Below are positions 1 through 12,777 of a stretch of DNA of 64,000 bases, in pieces. The DNA is from Rhynchopus sp. YZ270_cl-10 (taxonomy: Eukaryota; Euglenozoa; Diplonemea; Diplonemida; Diplonemidae), in NCBI GenBank assembly GCA_964035575.1, contig OZ037878.1, positions 62,001-126,000 of the forward strand, read 5' to 3'. The position numbers were made by a program, and so were the translations under genes. The notes under the pieces are model-generated. The model saw nothing but the letters and a program-made list of their open reading frames with translations. It had not been told where the DNA came from and searched no databases. Every line of letters begins with the position of its first letter. Within the stretch, counting starts at the first letter, position 1.

Positions 1-150
1 AGCAGACAACAGAGATGACCCACTCTTTTAAAGAGAATACTCAAATAACAGTAAAACAACAGAGGAGTTTTGAGTGTTGTACTTTTCTGGCCAAAAAACC
101 TCGTACACACCCACATTTTGCTGTCTAAGTAGTACTCTTGAAAGAAAAGA

Positions 151-634
151 TACCGTCTTTTGAAAAATTATGGACCAGAAAAATAGGTCCATAACAAAAA
201 AAAATCCCAAAAAGTCCATAATTGTTCTGGTCCATCATTGTTCTGGTCCATGTTATTTCTGGTCCATCTGTGTTAGGCTTTTTTTTTTTGAACTTGTCCA
301 TTTTCAGACCCATTCCGAGCTTTCGGTACCGCACGTTGGCGGGGCATCTCGGCTCATATGTGGCCCGGTAGACCCATTCCGAGCTTTCGGTACCAGACAA
401 GTAAAAAAAAACCCCATTCCGAGCTTTCTCCCCACACAAGCGGTCGTCGCACGCGCTTCGCGCGCGCGACTCCCTGTCAAAATTCTGGACAAGTACAAAA
501 AAACCCCCACACATATGTCGGACCAGAAAAATAGGTCCATAAAAAAAAAAAATCTCAAAAGGCCCATAATTGTTCTGGTCCATCATTATTCTGGTCCAAG
601 TTATTTCTGGTCCATATTTTTTCAAAAGACGGTA
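151..634. mobile_element. Inverted-repeat non-autonomous element (MITE/foldback), TA-flanked
   Basis: The two ends are inverted copies: CCGTCTTTTGAAAAA then ATGGACCAG on the left, mirrored on the right, each bordered by TA. TA-flanked ends suit the Tc1/mariner target-site type (inference). Inside are several GGACCAGAA/TTCTGGTCC palindromes and three copies of CCATTCCGAGCTTTC. There is no credible ORF, so it would have to be mobilised in trans. Confidence 0.7.
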
Positions 635-1212
635 AGTTAAAAGTGCAAACACCTCACCCATCAGGGGTACCCAAAAGGCACTCAGAAAACTAAAAAACCC
701 CTCGCAGGCGGAGTGTGCTGCAAGTACATAGGCACATCTTGTCGTGGGAAACACCCTGAGTTTGAAAACTTTGCTCGAAAGGCATTCAAAGAAGCGAAAG
801 TGCTATTCAGGTACAAAACAAAATGAAGCCTTCTGCGGATGAGTCGCAAGCATAAAGCATACGAAAAAAGATTCTAAAATTGAGGATTTTCTCTAAAAAA
901 AAAACTAAAAAGACTTTTGACCCCAAGAACACACACACCTCCACACCCCAACTTATTTTGTGTCTGACACAAAAAAAAAACAGATCTATTACGCTTTTTG
1001 TCCTGCAGGAAAAAAAACGCTGTCGGAAAAAAATACCATTTGTCGGGGAAACGCCCCTCGAATCTTACGAAGAAAAACCAACCACAGAAAAATGCAATAT
1101 CTCGGGTTATGACACATACACAAAACTCTAACTCAATGAAAAAAGCGCTCACAAAACAACCCCTCCCTTTTCTTTTAACTGGTGCAACACTGCGAAGTCT
1201 TCACTGAGTTTT
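635..1212. other. Intergenic, no gene seen
   Basis: A/T-run-rich DNA between the inverted-repeat element and the 3' end of the giant minus-strand gene. Short ORFs here are low-complexity K/F/N-rich and I do not believe them. Confidence 0.6.
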
Positions 1213-4200
1213 TTACACCTCTGTCAACATTCTGTCAAGGTCGTCGATCTCCCTCTGCAAACTAAGTGGTACGTCTGGGTTGCGTCTTGACTGCCTCTTC
1301 AGCGATGATGAGGCATGCGAACCTGCTGCGCTTCTGCCGCTGGTGCTGTTCACTCGCACGACACCGAGGGGCTGGCGTGCACCTCCACCCCCTACACCTG
1401 CACTTGCACTCTTCTTCGACGACTGCCTCGAGACACCCGACGCACTACGGAGACTTTTCGCACCACCACGACCACCCAACGTCTGGGACGATACCTGCGA
1501 CAAACCGGTCTGCGTCCTAGACACCTTAGACGACATCCGTACAATCTCAATCTCCTTCTGAGTCACCGGTGCTGGTTCAGACCACTCCCGCACGTAGCCC
1601 TGCTGGAGCGCTTCTGCACGCGATACCTCCACCTCCGCCTCTCTTGCACCACGCAGCACACTACGCTGCTGCTGCAGTTGCGGGGCATGCGCGTGGTACG
1701 ACGACGACGATGAGGGCTCTCTGCGGAGATGCCCTGTAAGCGGCGCAGTCTCAGAACTGAGACGGACGGCTGGGGGTGAGTGGTGTTGCTGCTGCTGCTG
1801 TGCACGGGCCTGCATCCTCTGCACCGGCGCCTGCGACGAATTCTCCCACAGAAACGGCTCCCTCCCAGACGCACCTTCCTCCACTATGTTCTGCAGACGG
1901 TGCAGCTGGCTGTTCTGTGCACCTTCCAGACGGTGCCCGCTTGTGCGTGGTGCAAACGACGAGGTTGACGTTGTCGCAAGGAAGTCCTGCGGACTGTGGA
2001 CACTAGGCACCGACGCCTCCCTAGCAAGGGAGACCTGCGCAGGGGAGTGTCCCCCCGTGTTGCTGTGCGTGCTGTACACAGAAGGCGCACCGAGCGTGGA
2101 GGACAGTCCTGGCGGCTGTGGCCGTGCCTCTGCAGTGAGACGCCGTTCGATGCGCTCCGCATCCTCCTTCAGCACGTCGAGGCATGCCTGCGTCTCACGC
2201 TGCTGCTTCAAACGCTGTGCGTCCCGCAACACTGCGTCGCACGACTGTACCACCTGAGACGCCTCCCAGATCGTCTGCTCCACAGTGTCCGCCCGCTTTC
2301 CTGTACTGCGCACATCACGGTCCAACCGTGCAATCCCTGACTGCACCGCCCATGTTCTGGTGTCAAACTCTTTGTGCAAAGAGTATGTTTCGGGCGCATC
2401 AATATTCGTGTCAGCGACGTTAAGAAACTGTCGTGATTGCTGTTCAGGCATGATTGCGAGGAGGTCGGATGTGACGCGGTCGGGTCCGTCGCCGTGTGGT
2501 GTTTTGTGGATAATTGCCTCAAGCTCTGCGTCGAGTGTCGGTGGCGGGGCAGCGTGTGTCTGTGGACTGAGGTCTCGCACTGCGAGATACGCTGCTGCGG
2601 GTGTCGCTGGGTCTGGGGTGAGGATCGTCTGCATCGCAGTGCCAGTTCTCTCCAAAGGGTCTAGCGCAGCATCAGCAGTGGACGGCTTCTTCGCAGCAGT
2701 GCGCTGTGCCTCCTTCCACTGTTCGTACTCAGCGTCGCGAGGCTGCTTCGCTGTGTACCCAGTCGCATCCGGCTGCTCGGGACGCACCATCCGCTGCCGA
2801 GCGAGAGCTTGGAGGTATGTCTGTGGGTGTGTGGTGTGGTGTGGCTTGGTGTGGTGGGGGAGGAGGGCAAGTGCATACCCCTTCTTCCTCAACAAACTTC
2901 ATCATCCCGTCGTGCTCCATCTTGCGCCCCTCCTGCGCAGAGGTTTCCATTGAGCGTGCGACGCCGGGGGCAAGGTTCTGTGGTGTGGGGTGCATGTGAG
3001 AAACGTTATTAGAGGTATTATTATTGGAGTACAGAAGCCACTCAGAGATCATGCTTGCCACAGTAGGCGTCATGCATGGTACAGAGTTGGCAATGCTCGG
3101 TGCGGCAACTGTGCGCTTTTCCGTGAAGAGGACAACTTAACAGCAACCCCATAGCATCCTGACCCATAAGGTGCATACCTTCAGTGTGTTCGAAAACGCA
3201 GTCGCCAGCTCCTTCCCTGCAGACGCCGCTGCAACGGCCTGCTTGTCCATCATCGTGTCAAGCAGCTGGTCGAGTGAGGCCTGGCGCTTCGACGCACCCT
3301 CCTCCTCCTCCTCCTCTGCCTTCTGTCTCTCCGACGGCACCACTGTGCGCATCACATCCCCAGTCTCCTCGCGCACCTGCGCCAGCTGCCTTGGTACTGC
3401 AGGCGCACGTTGCGCTTCTTGCCCCACCCGGTCCCGTGCTTCGTGCATATCATTGATATCCCTGATGCTGCTTGGCACATGCTCAGGCGACGCTGCCTTA
3501 AACGCAACCAACGGCACACCACCGGTGATCACTGCATCTGCAGCGGTGATCCCCAAATGCTGCATATACTTAGCGTACAGCAACTCCTCTGTTGCGCTGA
3601 GGGTTGGCTGGCCTACTAAGGTGGATATGTCTTCACGAGGACGTTGCACCGTCGGTGCTGCCACGGCTGGCTGCTCGACCGGAAACGGCGACGGCACGGA
3701 CGCGCCCAACGGGGTGCGCTGTATCTCCTCCACTACCTTATGCGGGGATGCGTTCGGTGCCAACAACGCTTCAGCAGGTGTCAGATGCGCTTGGTGCGGG
3801 CTGGTTGCAATGTCCACCGCAGGGTTGCCCCCTTCACCCAACGCAACCTGCGCAGGCGTACGCGGGTCGAGCCCCACCGACCTCGGGCTCGGCGACGCAG
3901 TGCGAGGCGACATCTCTGGAAGATGCATCGGTGATATCGCAACGCTTGCAGTGTCGTGCACACTGGCAGGGCGGTGGTGGTCGCTTGGGGGGCCTGGGGA
4001 GGCCTGGAGGGGCGTAGCAGCGGAAGGGATGGGGAACACGCTTGACGCCTGCTTCGGCACGCTGCCGCCATAGAGCGATGGTGCCGGTGGTGTCAGAGGA
4101 GTAGCTGCCTTTGGCAGCGCAAAGTGCTGACTCAACGGCGCAGACGTCTTGGGAGGGAGCGCAGGAGACGGCGAATAGTGTGGTCTCAACAGCATTGGCT

Positions 4201-7200
4201 GTGGTGGCATTGGCGGCCCTGGTGGGAGGTTGCCCTGCAGGTTTGTGGGTGGGCGGAGTAGGCCTAAGCCGAGGGCAGACCCAGGGCCATGTGCACGCGC
4301 TGCGGCGTTGGAGGCACGGTGCATTGCGTCTGCAACGACGGCAGTCTGCGGATGGTTCGTGTTGAGCATGAGGTCCTCAATGGGCGCCTTCTTCTTGCGG
4401 GAGGAAGACCTATGCTGGTGGCGGTCGTGCCGTTCCTCACGTCTGTGCTTTTTGCAGACATGGTGCCCATGATGGTGTCCGTGGTGTTTCTTCTCTCGCC
4501 TTGCCTTCTCCTCTACCCCTCTGGTCTCACCCTGGTTGTACTCCTCACGGTAGTGGTAATGCACCTGCGTGACTCCGCGGTTGTCGTGGCGGCCAGCACC
4601 ACCTCCGCCACCACCTCCGCCACTGCGCTCCTTCTCCCTCCGCCGTTCCTTCCGTTCTTTCTTCGGATCTCTGTAAGGACTCAGTGCACGCACAACGTCA
4701 ATCGGATCTGGGATCGACGTCGTAGCAGAAGACACCGGGGCCTGCGTAGAGGTGACCGTCGTGGCGGATTGGGTGTACGTCGTGCCGGACGAAGACTCGC
4801 TGGTTTTTGTTGTTGCCGAGTCGGCGACGGGGTGCGCGGTGTGGATGCGTGCGGCGGTGGGGGTCGTGATGTTGTGGGGAGGGCGTTCACGCCAGCCTCG
4901 CTCGACCACAGAGCGTCTGTCTGGGGATAGCGACTGTGGTGCGAAGTCCCTTGGTCTTGAAGACGATGGGTACAATGCGCGTGACGGGTCGTCCAAAATA
5001 CGGTGCACCTTCGCAGCAGTGGGACTCTGCCTGGGCGATGAATATGCTGTGTGGCTGGGCGAATCTTCCACGTCCAGCAGCAACCCACCATGAGCCACTG
5101 GCAGCAGCTCGTACGGCAGGGAGAGGTCCACAGGACGGCGCACCGGAGAGCCTGGAGGCGACTGCTGACGCGACGCAAGCAGCGGCAGATGCTGTCCCGC
5201 AGTGCTCTTCACAATCGACCCCACAGAAGCGTTCGTTGCAGGGGTGTGTGCGGTGTCGTGTGGTGTCTCTGCACGCCGTTCCTTCTGAGGTGTCTTCGGT
5301 GGTGGTGGTGTGGCAACGTCCGCACGTCCCTGAGACATAGGCGCATCCTTGACGCGAACGAGCTCGCCCCCAGGCTTGCGTCCGTAGGGCATGACAAACG
5401 GTGTTACGTCACTGTGAGGCAGGGCTTGTTCAAGAAGCTCGCCAAGAACGACCAGCTGGACGTGCCCTGCAGTGGGAGGGCCGCGTGCAGCGGGTTCTGC
5501 ACCAACGACAGTTCCCTGGTCTAACACAGAGGTGACAAAGGTCCAGTAGTCGTCGTCCAGCTCGTGGAGCCAGCAGAGGCTTGCGTCTAGGCTGCTCCCT
5601 TCGCACATCTTGACACGTGGCGGAACGTTGGGGACAGTGTTGTCGCTTGCTGTGTCGTATTCGACGAGGCGGTCGTAGTGTTCCTTTTGCTTGTCGACGA
5701 CGTCGCTGCGTGCGTCGCCCAGGGCACGCGCAATGCGGTTGTACTGCCCCTTGCGGCTCTGTGCAATGGTAAAGATGCTGTCGCGGTTCGATCCTTCGTA
5801 GAAGCTCCGCGACAACGCCTCACCGACGTGCTCTGCAGTGGGGTCGCACAGCTCGAGGGAGGACAGGATCGCGCCTTGGATGACGTCCGTCTCCCACACG
5901 TCGCCGGACCAGCTGGTGAGCTTTGTGACGTAGTGCGCGCCTTCTTCGGAAAGTGTGGCTTCGACAACATCGGGCTGTGTGGTGCTCCATGTGAGCGGGA
6001 TGGAGAGGATGGGCATGTCGCAGCGTGGTCGGGAGTGCAGCTTGTACCAGATCTGCAGCAGCCATGCGTAGCGCAGTGTCTTGCGCAGCTGTGATGTGAG
6101 CGGGTTCGAGACACCCTCCTGCTCGTCCACGCAGTCGCGATACACCTTCGCAGCCGACAGCACCTCAATGCTGCACTTTGCCGGCGTCGACGCAGGGAAC
6201 AAGAATATGAGCGCCCACGCCAGCAGCTTCGCCGCCTTTCTCAGCAGCGTGCCGGGCTGCTGCTTGATCGCAGGGTCGTCCTTGATCGCCTCCAGCACGT
6301 CGTGGTCAGGCTTCCCGTTGCCCTTGAACACTAGATGCATAAACACAGACGGCGACTCGTGCCCTGCTAACGACTGCATCGTTACGTCAAATGGCGGCAG
6401 CTGCGAAATGAGTTTCCGCGCAAGCATCGTGAGCCTCGAGCCAGCGATCTGTCGCACCTCATCTGTCGCGATGCCGCCGCCAAGGAGGTGTTGTGCACGG
6501 TCAGGGTGGCCTTCCTGTATGGCACGCAGGGTGAAGAAGGACATGAGGGACGACACGCAGGAGGCGCAGACCCAGCCGCCACGGACACACGTCGCGCTGG
6601 CGGCGGCCTGCATCCAGACCTTGGAAGGTTCGTCCTCCTTCATCGCGTCTTTGACGTGCACCCTGCACGCCTCGTAGATCTCCATCTGCTCGCCCTTGTC
6701 TGTGCTCGAGGAGTGTGCACAAGGCAGTTTCGTCGCCCCCAGCCACTGCTCCCACGACGCCTGGTAACTGAGCTGCCAGTTCAGCAGCAACATAATGCGC
6801 TCTGCCGTATCAAGTAGGTTCTGCGAAATAGCGACGTGCAGTGCCTCCAGTGGGCGACCGTAGGCAAGCCAGAGCTCCGCACCCAGCGCCGACACCATCG
6901 AGTTGCAGGACGTAAGGATGTACTGCTTCAGGTGCTCCAGTGTCGACGCCTGCAGGGGGACGTGCTGCATGCCGCTGGTGCGTGCGGCCTCCTGCACAAC
7001 GAGGTCGCCTTTCACCTCGCAGAAGAGTGGTGGCAACACGGCAGGGTGTGTCCCGTCCAGCACACCAGAGACAAGACCAGCAAGCGCCTGGCACATCCGT
7101 GAGGACTCGGTCTCTATGATGTTGGGTAACGACGGGGCATGGAACAGCTGCACATCCGCTGTGCTCTCCCTCTCCCACGGAACAATGCAGTCTGCGATGA

Positions 7201-9400
7201 CCTTCTTCGCAATGCTAAATGCGTGCTTCAGCTGCTCTGTGCAGCCGTCCGCGAGATGCGTGTCCGCATGCAGGATGCGTGCTGTGAAGGCACAGTCGTT
7301 CTTCTTTGAATCAACGTACTGCTGCGACCCGCTGCCCTTTTCCGTCTTCAGTTGCCCGCGGATCTCCGACCGCAGAAATGTCTTATGCGCAGCCATGACA
7401 GCCTCAGAGTGTTCGTCCTGCTGCACGAGGGGGTGCTCAGGACGCACAATTGTCAACACTACATCGCCCAAGATGACAAGCGGCTGGCGGTGCTCGTCGT
7501 CGATGGTGACCAGCGCTCGTGTGATGTATTGGTGCAGTGCAACCCAATGGTCTTCAAGGCACCACTGTGGGGTGATGAGTGTTGTATTTGTCTTCATGTT
7601 GGTGAGGCTCTGTTCGGAGAGTGCGGAAAGCTTCTGTTCGTACCACTTGATTGCGTGGAAGGCGGCGTCAAGCAGGTCAAGCACGTCCTTCGCGGGGGGC
7701 TTGCGCTGCTGCAGCTTCGCGCAGAGGTGTTGTATCAGCAGCGTCGTGAGCTGCCGTGAGATGCGTGCAACGTACTCCCCCGCCGTCAGACGGAACACAC
7801 ACACCACCCACTGCAGCGCCATCACGCTGTCTCGGTACAGCTGCACCAACCCCTTCGCACACTCCCGCACATTCCCCTTATGATCCCCGTAGTACTCTGT
7901 GAACATCGCCACCAACTCTGCCTCGATCGTAGGCGTGCGGTGCGGCAGAACGCTGGGCAGGCTCCCAAGGCTGCGGATGAAGGAGGGTGCGTCGCGCAGC
8001 CACGACGGCCGTTTGTACTCGTGCAGCGTTTGCAATATTTTGGACTCTGTGACGTCAATCTGCATGTCGACAAACTTGCTGCCGTTGCTGACGGTGATTG
8101 TGGTGGCGGTTGGGTTGAAGGGCAGTCCGCAGGCAAGGCTTCCAAGCCCAGTGGGGAGCGCGACTGTCATGTGTGTCGATATCTTCTGTGCTGCAACGAC
8201 ACTTGTTACACCACCCAAACGCGAGACGAGGCACACATTGCCTCTCGTGTCACAGCACGCAACAAAGAAGTCTGTCACCCACACCAGCCCGCAGCACTCA
8301 GACATCTCCGAAGGCAGCACCACGACGTGCGACGGTGCGTACCCAGGAATCATGAAGCACACATGCGCACGCTGGAACTTGAGCAACACAGCAAGCAGGT
8401 TCCCCTCTGAGTCCCACTTCATAGCTGGAATGTCACGTGTCGGCCCAGTGTCCTCCGGGAGCGGTGTCGCGAACTCACGCTGGTGCACATCATGTGGCGT
8501 CACCTGCCACGGCTTCCCTGCAAGACCGCTCACAGCACAGGCCACATGCTTGATAACGAGACACATCCGCCGTGCTCCTGCACCCTGCGAGTCACGCTTG
8601 TCCACAAACCGGCTGCTCCCTTTGAGGCCCGGCTCCAGCGGCGCTGAAGATATGTCGGAGAACGCTTTGAACGGCTTCCCTGCTGCTGCGACAGGCGCGA
8701 TGCTTGCTGTTGTGAAGAGGAAATCGCAGCTGGTTGGGAAGACTGCATCGAAGCGTGCAGGCGGGAGCTGCATGGGGAGCTGCTGTGGGGTGAGACGCAG
8801 CCAGACACCACGCCACTCGTCTGCAGAGGCGTGCGTCCGCCGCCACACCAGCGATGTGTGGTCGTGCGCGACGAGCAGCACAGTGTGGCCCTCACTCGCA
8901 ATGAAGACACCCTGCGGCCTTTCCATCTTGTTGCACCCCAGCACTGACGGGCCGTGCGTGCTGAGCAGTTCCTGATGCACCACTGCACGCTTCGGGCCCT
9001 TGCAACCCCAAATCACAAGAAACCCGCCTGTTTTCTTGCGGATACCGGTCATTGCAATGAGCGTCCCATCAGGTGTCGTCGCCACGCGTGCAGCCTTGTC
9101 AATGAAGGCATGGTCAAGCTTCGTACCGAGCTGCAGGTCCTTTACTCTTATCCGGTCTGTGTCCGGCACAATAAGCGCGAGTCTTGCCTTCACCTTCTGC
9201 TTCTGGTCATGCTCAGCCGCGTGCAGGAGTATCAGCGGCCCGCCCAACACCTCACGCACACTCCCCACACAGCTCCACCCATGGTCTTTGCTTGTACGTG
9301 TCTGGTATTGGCCGACAGACACAGCCATCCCCTCAGCCTGTGGTGGTGGCAATCGGGAGGGAGCAGGCAGAGGGAGGAAGAGAAAGAGGAAAGGGGCCAT
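1213..9400 (-). CDS. CPLANE1/JBTS17-like giant ciliary protein (3 exons)
   Basis: Exons 9400-3179, 2977-2879 and 2820-1213 join in phase 0 across introns of 201 and 58 nt, both starting GTATGC and ending CCACAG or CACAG; CTCTAATAAC is a plausible branch point in the first. The product is about 2,642 aa. The first ~450 residues look like WD-type beta-propeller strands, followed by a long helical solenoid to about residue 1250, then a Pro/Ser/His-rich disordered stretch and a helical, coiled-coil-prone C-terminal part. This order, and a local pattern near LPPLFCEVKGD followed by a Leu-rich solenoid, resemble human CPLANE1, which works in intraflagellar transport and ciliogenesis. The match is from memory, not a search; another WD40-solenoid cilium protein is possible. 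The start could instead be the ATG at 9328, just after a CCACCACAG sequence. Confidence 0.6.
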
Positions 9401-9734
9401 TATAGGTGTTCGTTGTGATGCGTTGTGGAAATGGGGATCATTTTTCTCATTTCCAACAAAAGAAAGCGGAATATGCAAACAGAAAGGTTGATGGCTGCCT
9501 CAAGCCTCTACCTCCCAAACCAAGGGTCTCAGTGGTAGACAGACAATACATCTGTTCCGCTTGATCAGATCTCGACAGTTGTTTGCACGCTTCCACTTTT
9601 TTAAAACGTGTTGCAGTAAATCGACAAAACTCTCCATTTGTAAAAAGAAATCGACACAACAATATCGCTCGAAGCGACCACGAGGCAGCATACGGTAACC
9701 TTTCCTTTATGAAACAAACAACCTGCGTTTGAAC
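9401..9734. other. Intergenic, no gene seen
   Basis: Spacer between the 5' end of the giant gene and the 1-kb repeat. No coding signal or repeat recognised. Confidence 0.5.
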
Positions 9735-10773
9735 AGGTTTTGCATTACCCCATACGAAGAAACCGCTACAACAAAAAGAACCAATCCGTTCACCCCAACA
9801 CTGTGTCCAGGTCTCAGTTACGAGGTACTCAATGTTTCGCCCAAATGCGTTTTGGCAAAGGGCGCAGAAGGTGTCTAATGAAATTGGATGCACACTTATT
9901 GATGCAGAGCACTGTACACATCTAAATAGTGAAGTTGAAAGTGCAACGTACCTTCGACATTCTGAAGGAGGAGGACGTAATGCAATTGACGTCTGATCCG
10001 TTCTCCTGAAGGCATGCTTCGGGTGGCTCGTCATGTCGCTGATGCAAACGCCCGAAACGCCCCCAAAACGCAGGCATTGAAATAAGACACAGGGAACACA
10101 CCCTTGTGTGGTGATCACACAAAGGGGTGTGTTACCTCCACAGTATCCGTTTTTCAAAGCACCCACAACAAGAAACGAAAAAAAAAAAATGCATGCTTGC
10201 ACTTCCTACACAAAAGGGGGCTGTACCAATTTTAAAAAAACACACACAACTCGAGAAACCGAACAAAAATAAAAAATACAAGGAATAAAACGTTTGACAC
10301 AAAAACACAAACCCAGGTTTTTCAAAATGAAAAAAGAGAAGAGATAGAAAAGGCTCAAAAGAAAAGATACCTTGAAAGTGCAAAACGTCACAAAAGACAT
10401 CAGACGCAGAACACTAGCAAATAGTCCAGAGGGTGTTTTCACGAACAACACTTGGTAAAAAGAAACTGAGGCTTTTCCGTCAAGAAAATAAACCTTGTAT
10501 TTGTGTTGTGCACAGCACATATCACAAAAGGAAACTGCGAGTAACTTCTCAAAAGCAAATATCGTCATTGACACGTTTCCCCCTTTTTTCTAGCGGCCAT
10601 TCTCAAGAAACCCCCTTCTTTCACTGAATAATTTAACCCAAGCGATAAGCACGTTGATGATGGGCCTTGAGACCAAAAAAATACAACCGGAAAAATAATA
10701 TAAAGCCTTAGGTCAGGTCACAGAACCCCTTAAGTGTCTTTTTCTTTGCATCCTGCCACAGGTGTGTGTTGCA
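9735..10773. repeat. 1-kb non-coding repeat, copy 1
   Basis: Starts AGGTTTTGCATTACCCC and ends near GTGTGTTGCA. It is nearly identical to 15109-16043 except for about 100 extra bases around 9955-10075. ORFs are F/C-rich low-complexity and differ between copies, so it is probably non-coding. No terminal inverted repeat or clear target duplication was found; it may be a piece of a larger duplicated block. Confidence 0.8.
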
Positions 10774-10900
10774 AAAAGAAAAAATGATCACAAAAGGCAA
10801 TCCCGATAGACCTGACTTTACTGTACGAGACACGGCACTAAACAGTGCGGGAATAAAAAGAGCTTTCCGTTGGCTACAAAAAAACACAACATTTTTCTTT

Positions 10901-10960
10901 TGAAAACTTGGTTGTACTAAGTGTAAACACCCGAGGATGAGCTCCACTACAACTTCTTCT
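10901..10960. repeat. Dispersed hairpin family 2, copy a
   Basis: Family 2 consensus reads TTGAAAACTTGGTTGTA, a few variable bases, then AGTG...ACACCCGAGGATGAG and CTCCACTA plus AACTTCTTC. Six copies occur in this window, all in the same orientation and all intergenic. AGTG and CACT pair as the stem base, and the CACCCGAGGATGA part is the conserved loop side. Function unknown. Confidence 0.65.
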
Positions 10961-11023
10961 TTTTTTTAAACCCCGCCAGCAGTGCACACTTTAAATCGAA
11001 GGATGCTGTGAACAATATTTTCT

Positions 11024-11052
11024 CAAAAAAAAAAAAAAAAAAAAAAAAAAAA
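11024..11052. repeat. Poly(A) run
   Basis: About 29 consecutive A bases on the plus strand. It could mark an old retroposed end, but nothing recognisable lies upstream. Confidence 0.6.
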
Positions 11053-11130
11053 GGAGGAACAATAAAAAAGGAGAAGAGCTCACCTTTGCGAACACAAAAA
11101 AAGGGGGTGGAAATAGAAAGAATAGTTTAT

Positions 11131-11169
11131 AAGATGATCCTAAGCAGCTAGTGTTTGGTCACCTTGATA
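11131..11169. repeat. Dispersed hairpin family 1, copy a
   Basis: Family 1 consensus is AAGATGAnCCTAAGC, a loop near CTCTCGT, then GCTTAGTCATCTT: the arms AAGATGA/TCATCTT and CTAAGC/GCTTAG pair. More than 15 loci occur in the window, always with the CTC-type loop on the plus strand, antisense to the genes. This copy has AAGATGATCCTAAGC against GTTTGGTCACCTT. Confidence 0.6.
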
Positions 11170-11535
11170 AAAAAATATGTGGGAGGAAATACAGCGTCTC
11201 CCTAGACATACATAGCGTGCGAATGACCATTCGCATATATTCGCATGTGCGAATGCATTCGCATCCTGTTCGCATTCATTCGCATTGTCGTTCGCATCAT
11301 TCGCATCATTCGCACTATATTCGCACTATATTCGCATGTGCGAATGATGTGAACGATGCGAACACAGTGCGAACATAGTGCGAATGATGCGAACGTAGTG
11401 CGAATGTTATAGTAGTGTGTGAATTCTGTGGGTGTGTGATTGTTGGATGATCGGGGTTTTTTGTGATTTTTTTGTGATCGGCATATTTTGGGATGAGCTT
11501 TTTTTGTCCCACTCTGGGTGGGTCGTTAGCAGGGG

Positions 11536-11700
11536 TACTGTACTGTACTGTACTGTACTGTACTGTACTGTACTGTACTGTACTGTACTGTACTGTACTG
11601 TACTGTACTGTACTGTACTGTACTGTACTGTACTGTACTGTACTGTACTGTACTGTACTGTACTGTACTGTACTGTACTGTACTGTACTGTACTGTACTG
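11536..11700. repeat. (TACTG) pentanucleotide array, 33 copies
   Basis: Perfect tandem TACTG units. The same unit forms a longer array in foldback element II at 58.8 kb, in the same orientation. Confidence 0.98.
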
Positions 11701-12103
11701 CTGAATAACGTTATTCCAAAATAACACTTGTTATAACGTTATCGATAACGTTATAACACCCACAGTATGTCTTATAATAGGCTAATATTGGGCTAATAGC
11801 CTATTATATGCCATCTTAGACGTAGGCTGCAGTCGGTGCTGTAACATACACCTCACTCACGCTCATCAGTGAAAAACGCAAGAGAAATAAGTTGTGTTGT
11901 GTCTGTAACGGAGTTGGCCTTAAATTTTGGATTTTTCGGATTTGTTTAACGGGTTAAGCCAGCTACCACCGTACCACCAGTGGTAGCTGGGAAGGACTGG
12001 AATAGGCTAATAAAATATTAGCCTATTCTAGTTTCATTAGCCTATTCTATAAGGCTTAAATAGGCTAATATCCTATTAGGCTTTATTAGCTTATCAGCTA
12101 TGG

Positions 12104-12777
12104 TATACTGTGTATACTGTGTATACTGTGTATACTGTGTATACTGTGTATACTGTGTATATTGTGTGTACTGTGTATACTGTGTATATTGTGTGACTGT
12201 GTATACTGTGTATACTGTGTATACTGTGTATACTGTGTATACTGTGTATACTGTGTATACTGTGTATACTGTGTATACTGTGTATACTGTGTATACTGTG
12301 TATACTGTGTATACTGTGTATACTGTGTATACTGTGTATACTGTGTATATTGTGTATACTGTGTATACTGTGTATACTGTGTATACTGTGTATATTGTGT
12401 GTACTGTGTGTACTGTGTGTACTGTGTATACTGTGTATACTGTGTATACTGTGTATACTGTGTATACTGTGTATACTGTGTATACTGTGTATACTGTGTA
12501 TACTGTGTATACTGTGTATACTGTGTATACTGTGTATACTGTGTATACTGTGTATACTGTGTATACTGTGTATACTGTGTATATTGTGTATACTGTGTAT
12601 ACTGTGTATACTGTGTATACTGTGTATATTGTGTGTACTGTGTGTACTGTGTGTACTGTGTATACTGTGTATACTGTGTATACTGTGTATACTGTGTATA
12701 CTGTGTATACTGTGTATACTGTGTATACTGTGTATACTGTGTATATTGTGTGTACTGTGTGTACTGTGTGTACTGTG
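12104..12777. repeat. (TATACTGTG) 9-bp satellite array, about 75 copies
   Basis: Tandem TATACTGTG with variants TATATTGTG and TGTACTGTG. The variants recur in the same order 234 bp apart (starting near 12351 and 12585), so a block of 26 units has itself been duplicated. Confidence 0.97.

Noticed and set aside
6903-7883. 300-plus-aa plus-strand ORFs over the giant gene and other genes
   Set aside because: Complement-strand shadows in GC-rich coding DNA.
10206-10574. ORF in the 1-kb repeat
   Set aside because: F/C-rich low complexity, differs between the two copies and lacks any family signal.
11407-11727. ORFs of TVQYS or CTVLY repeats
   Set aside because: Produced by the TACTG array.
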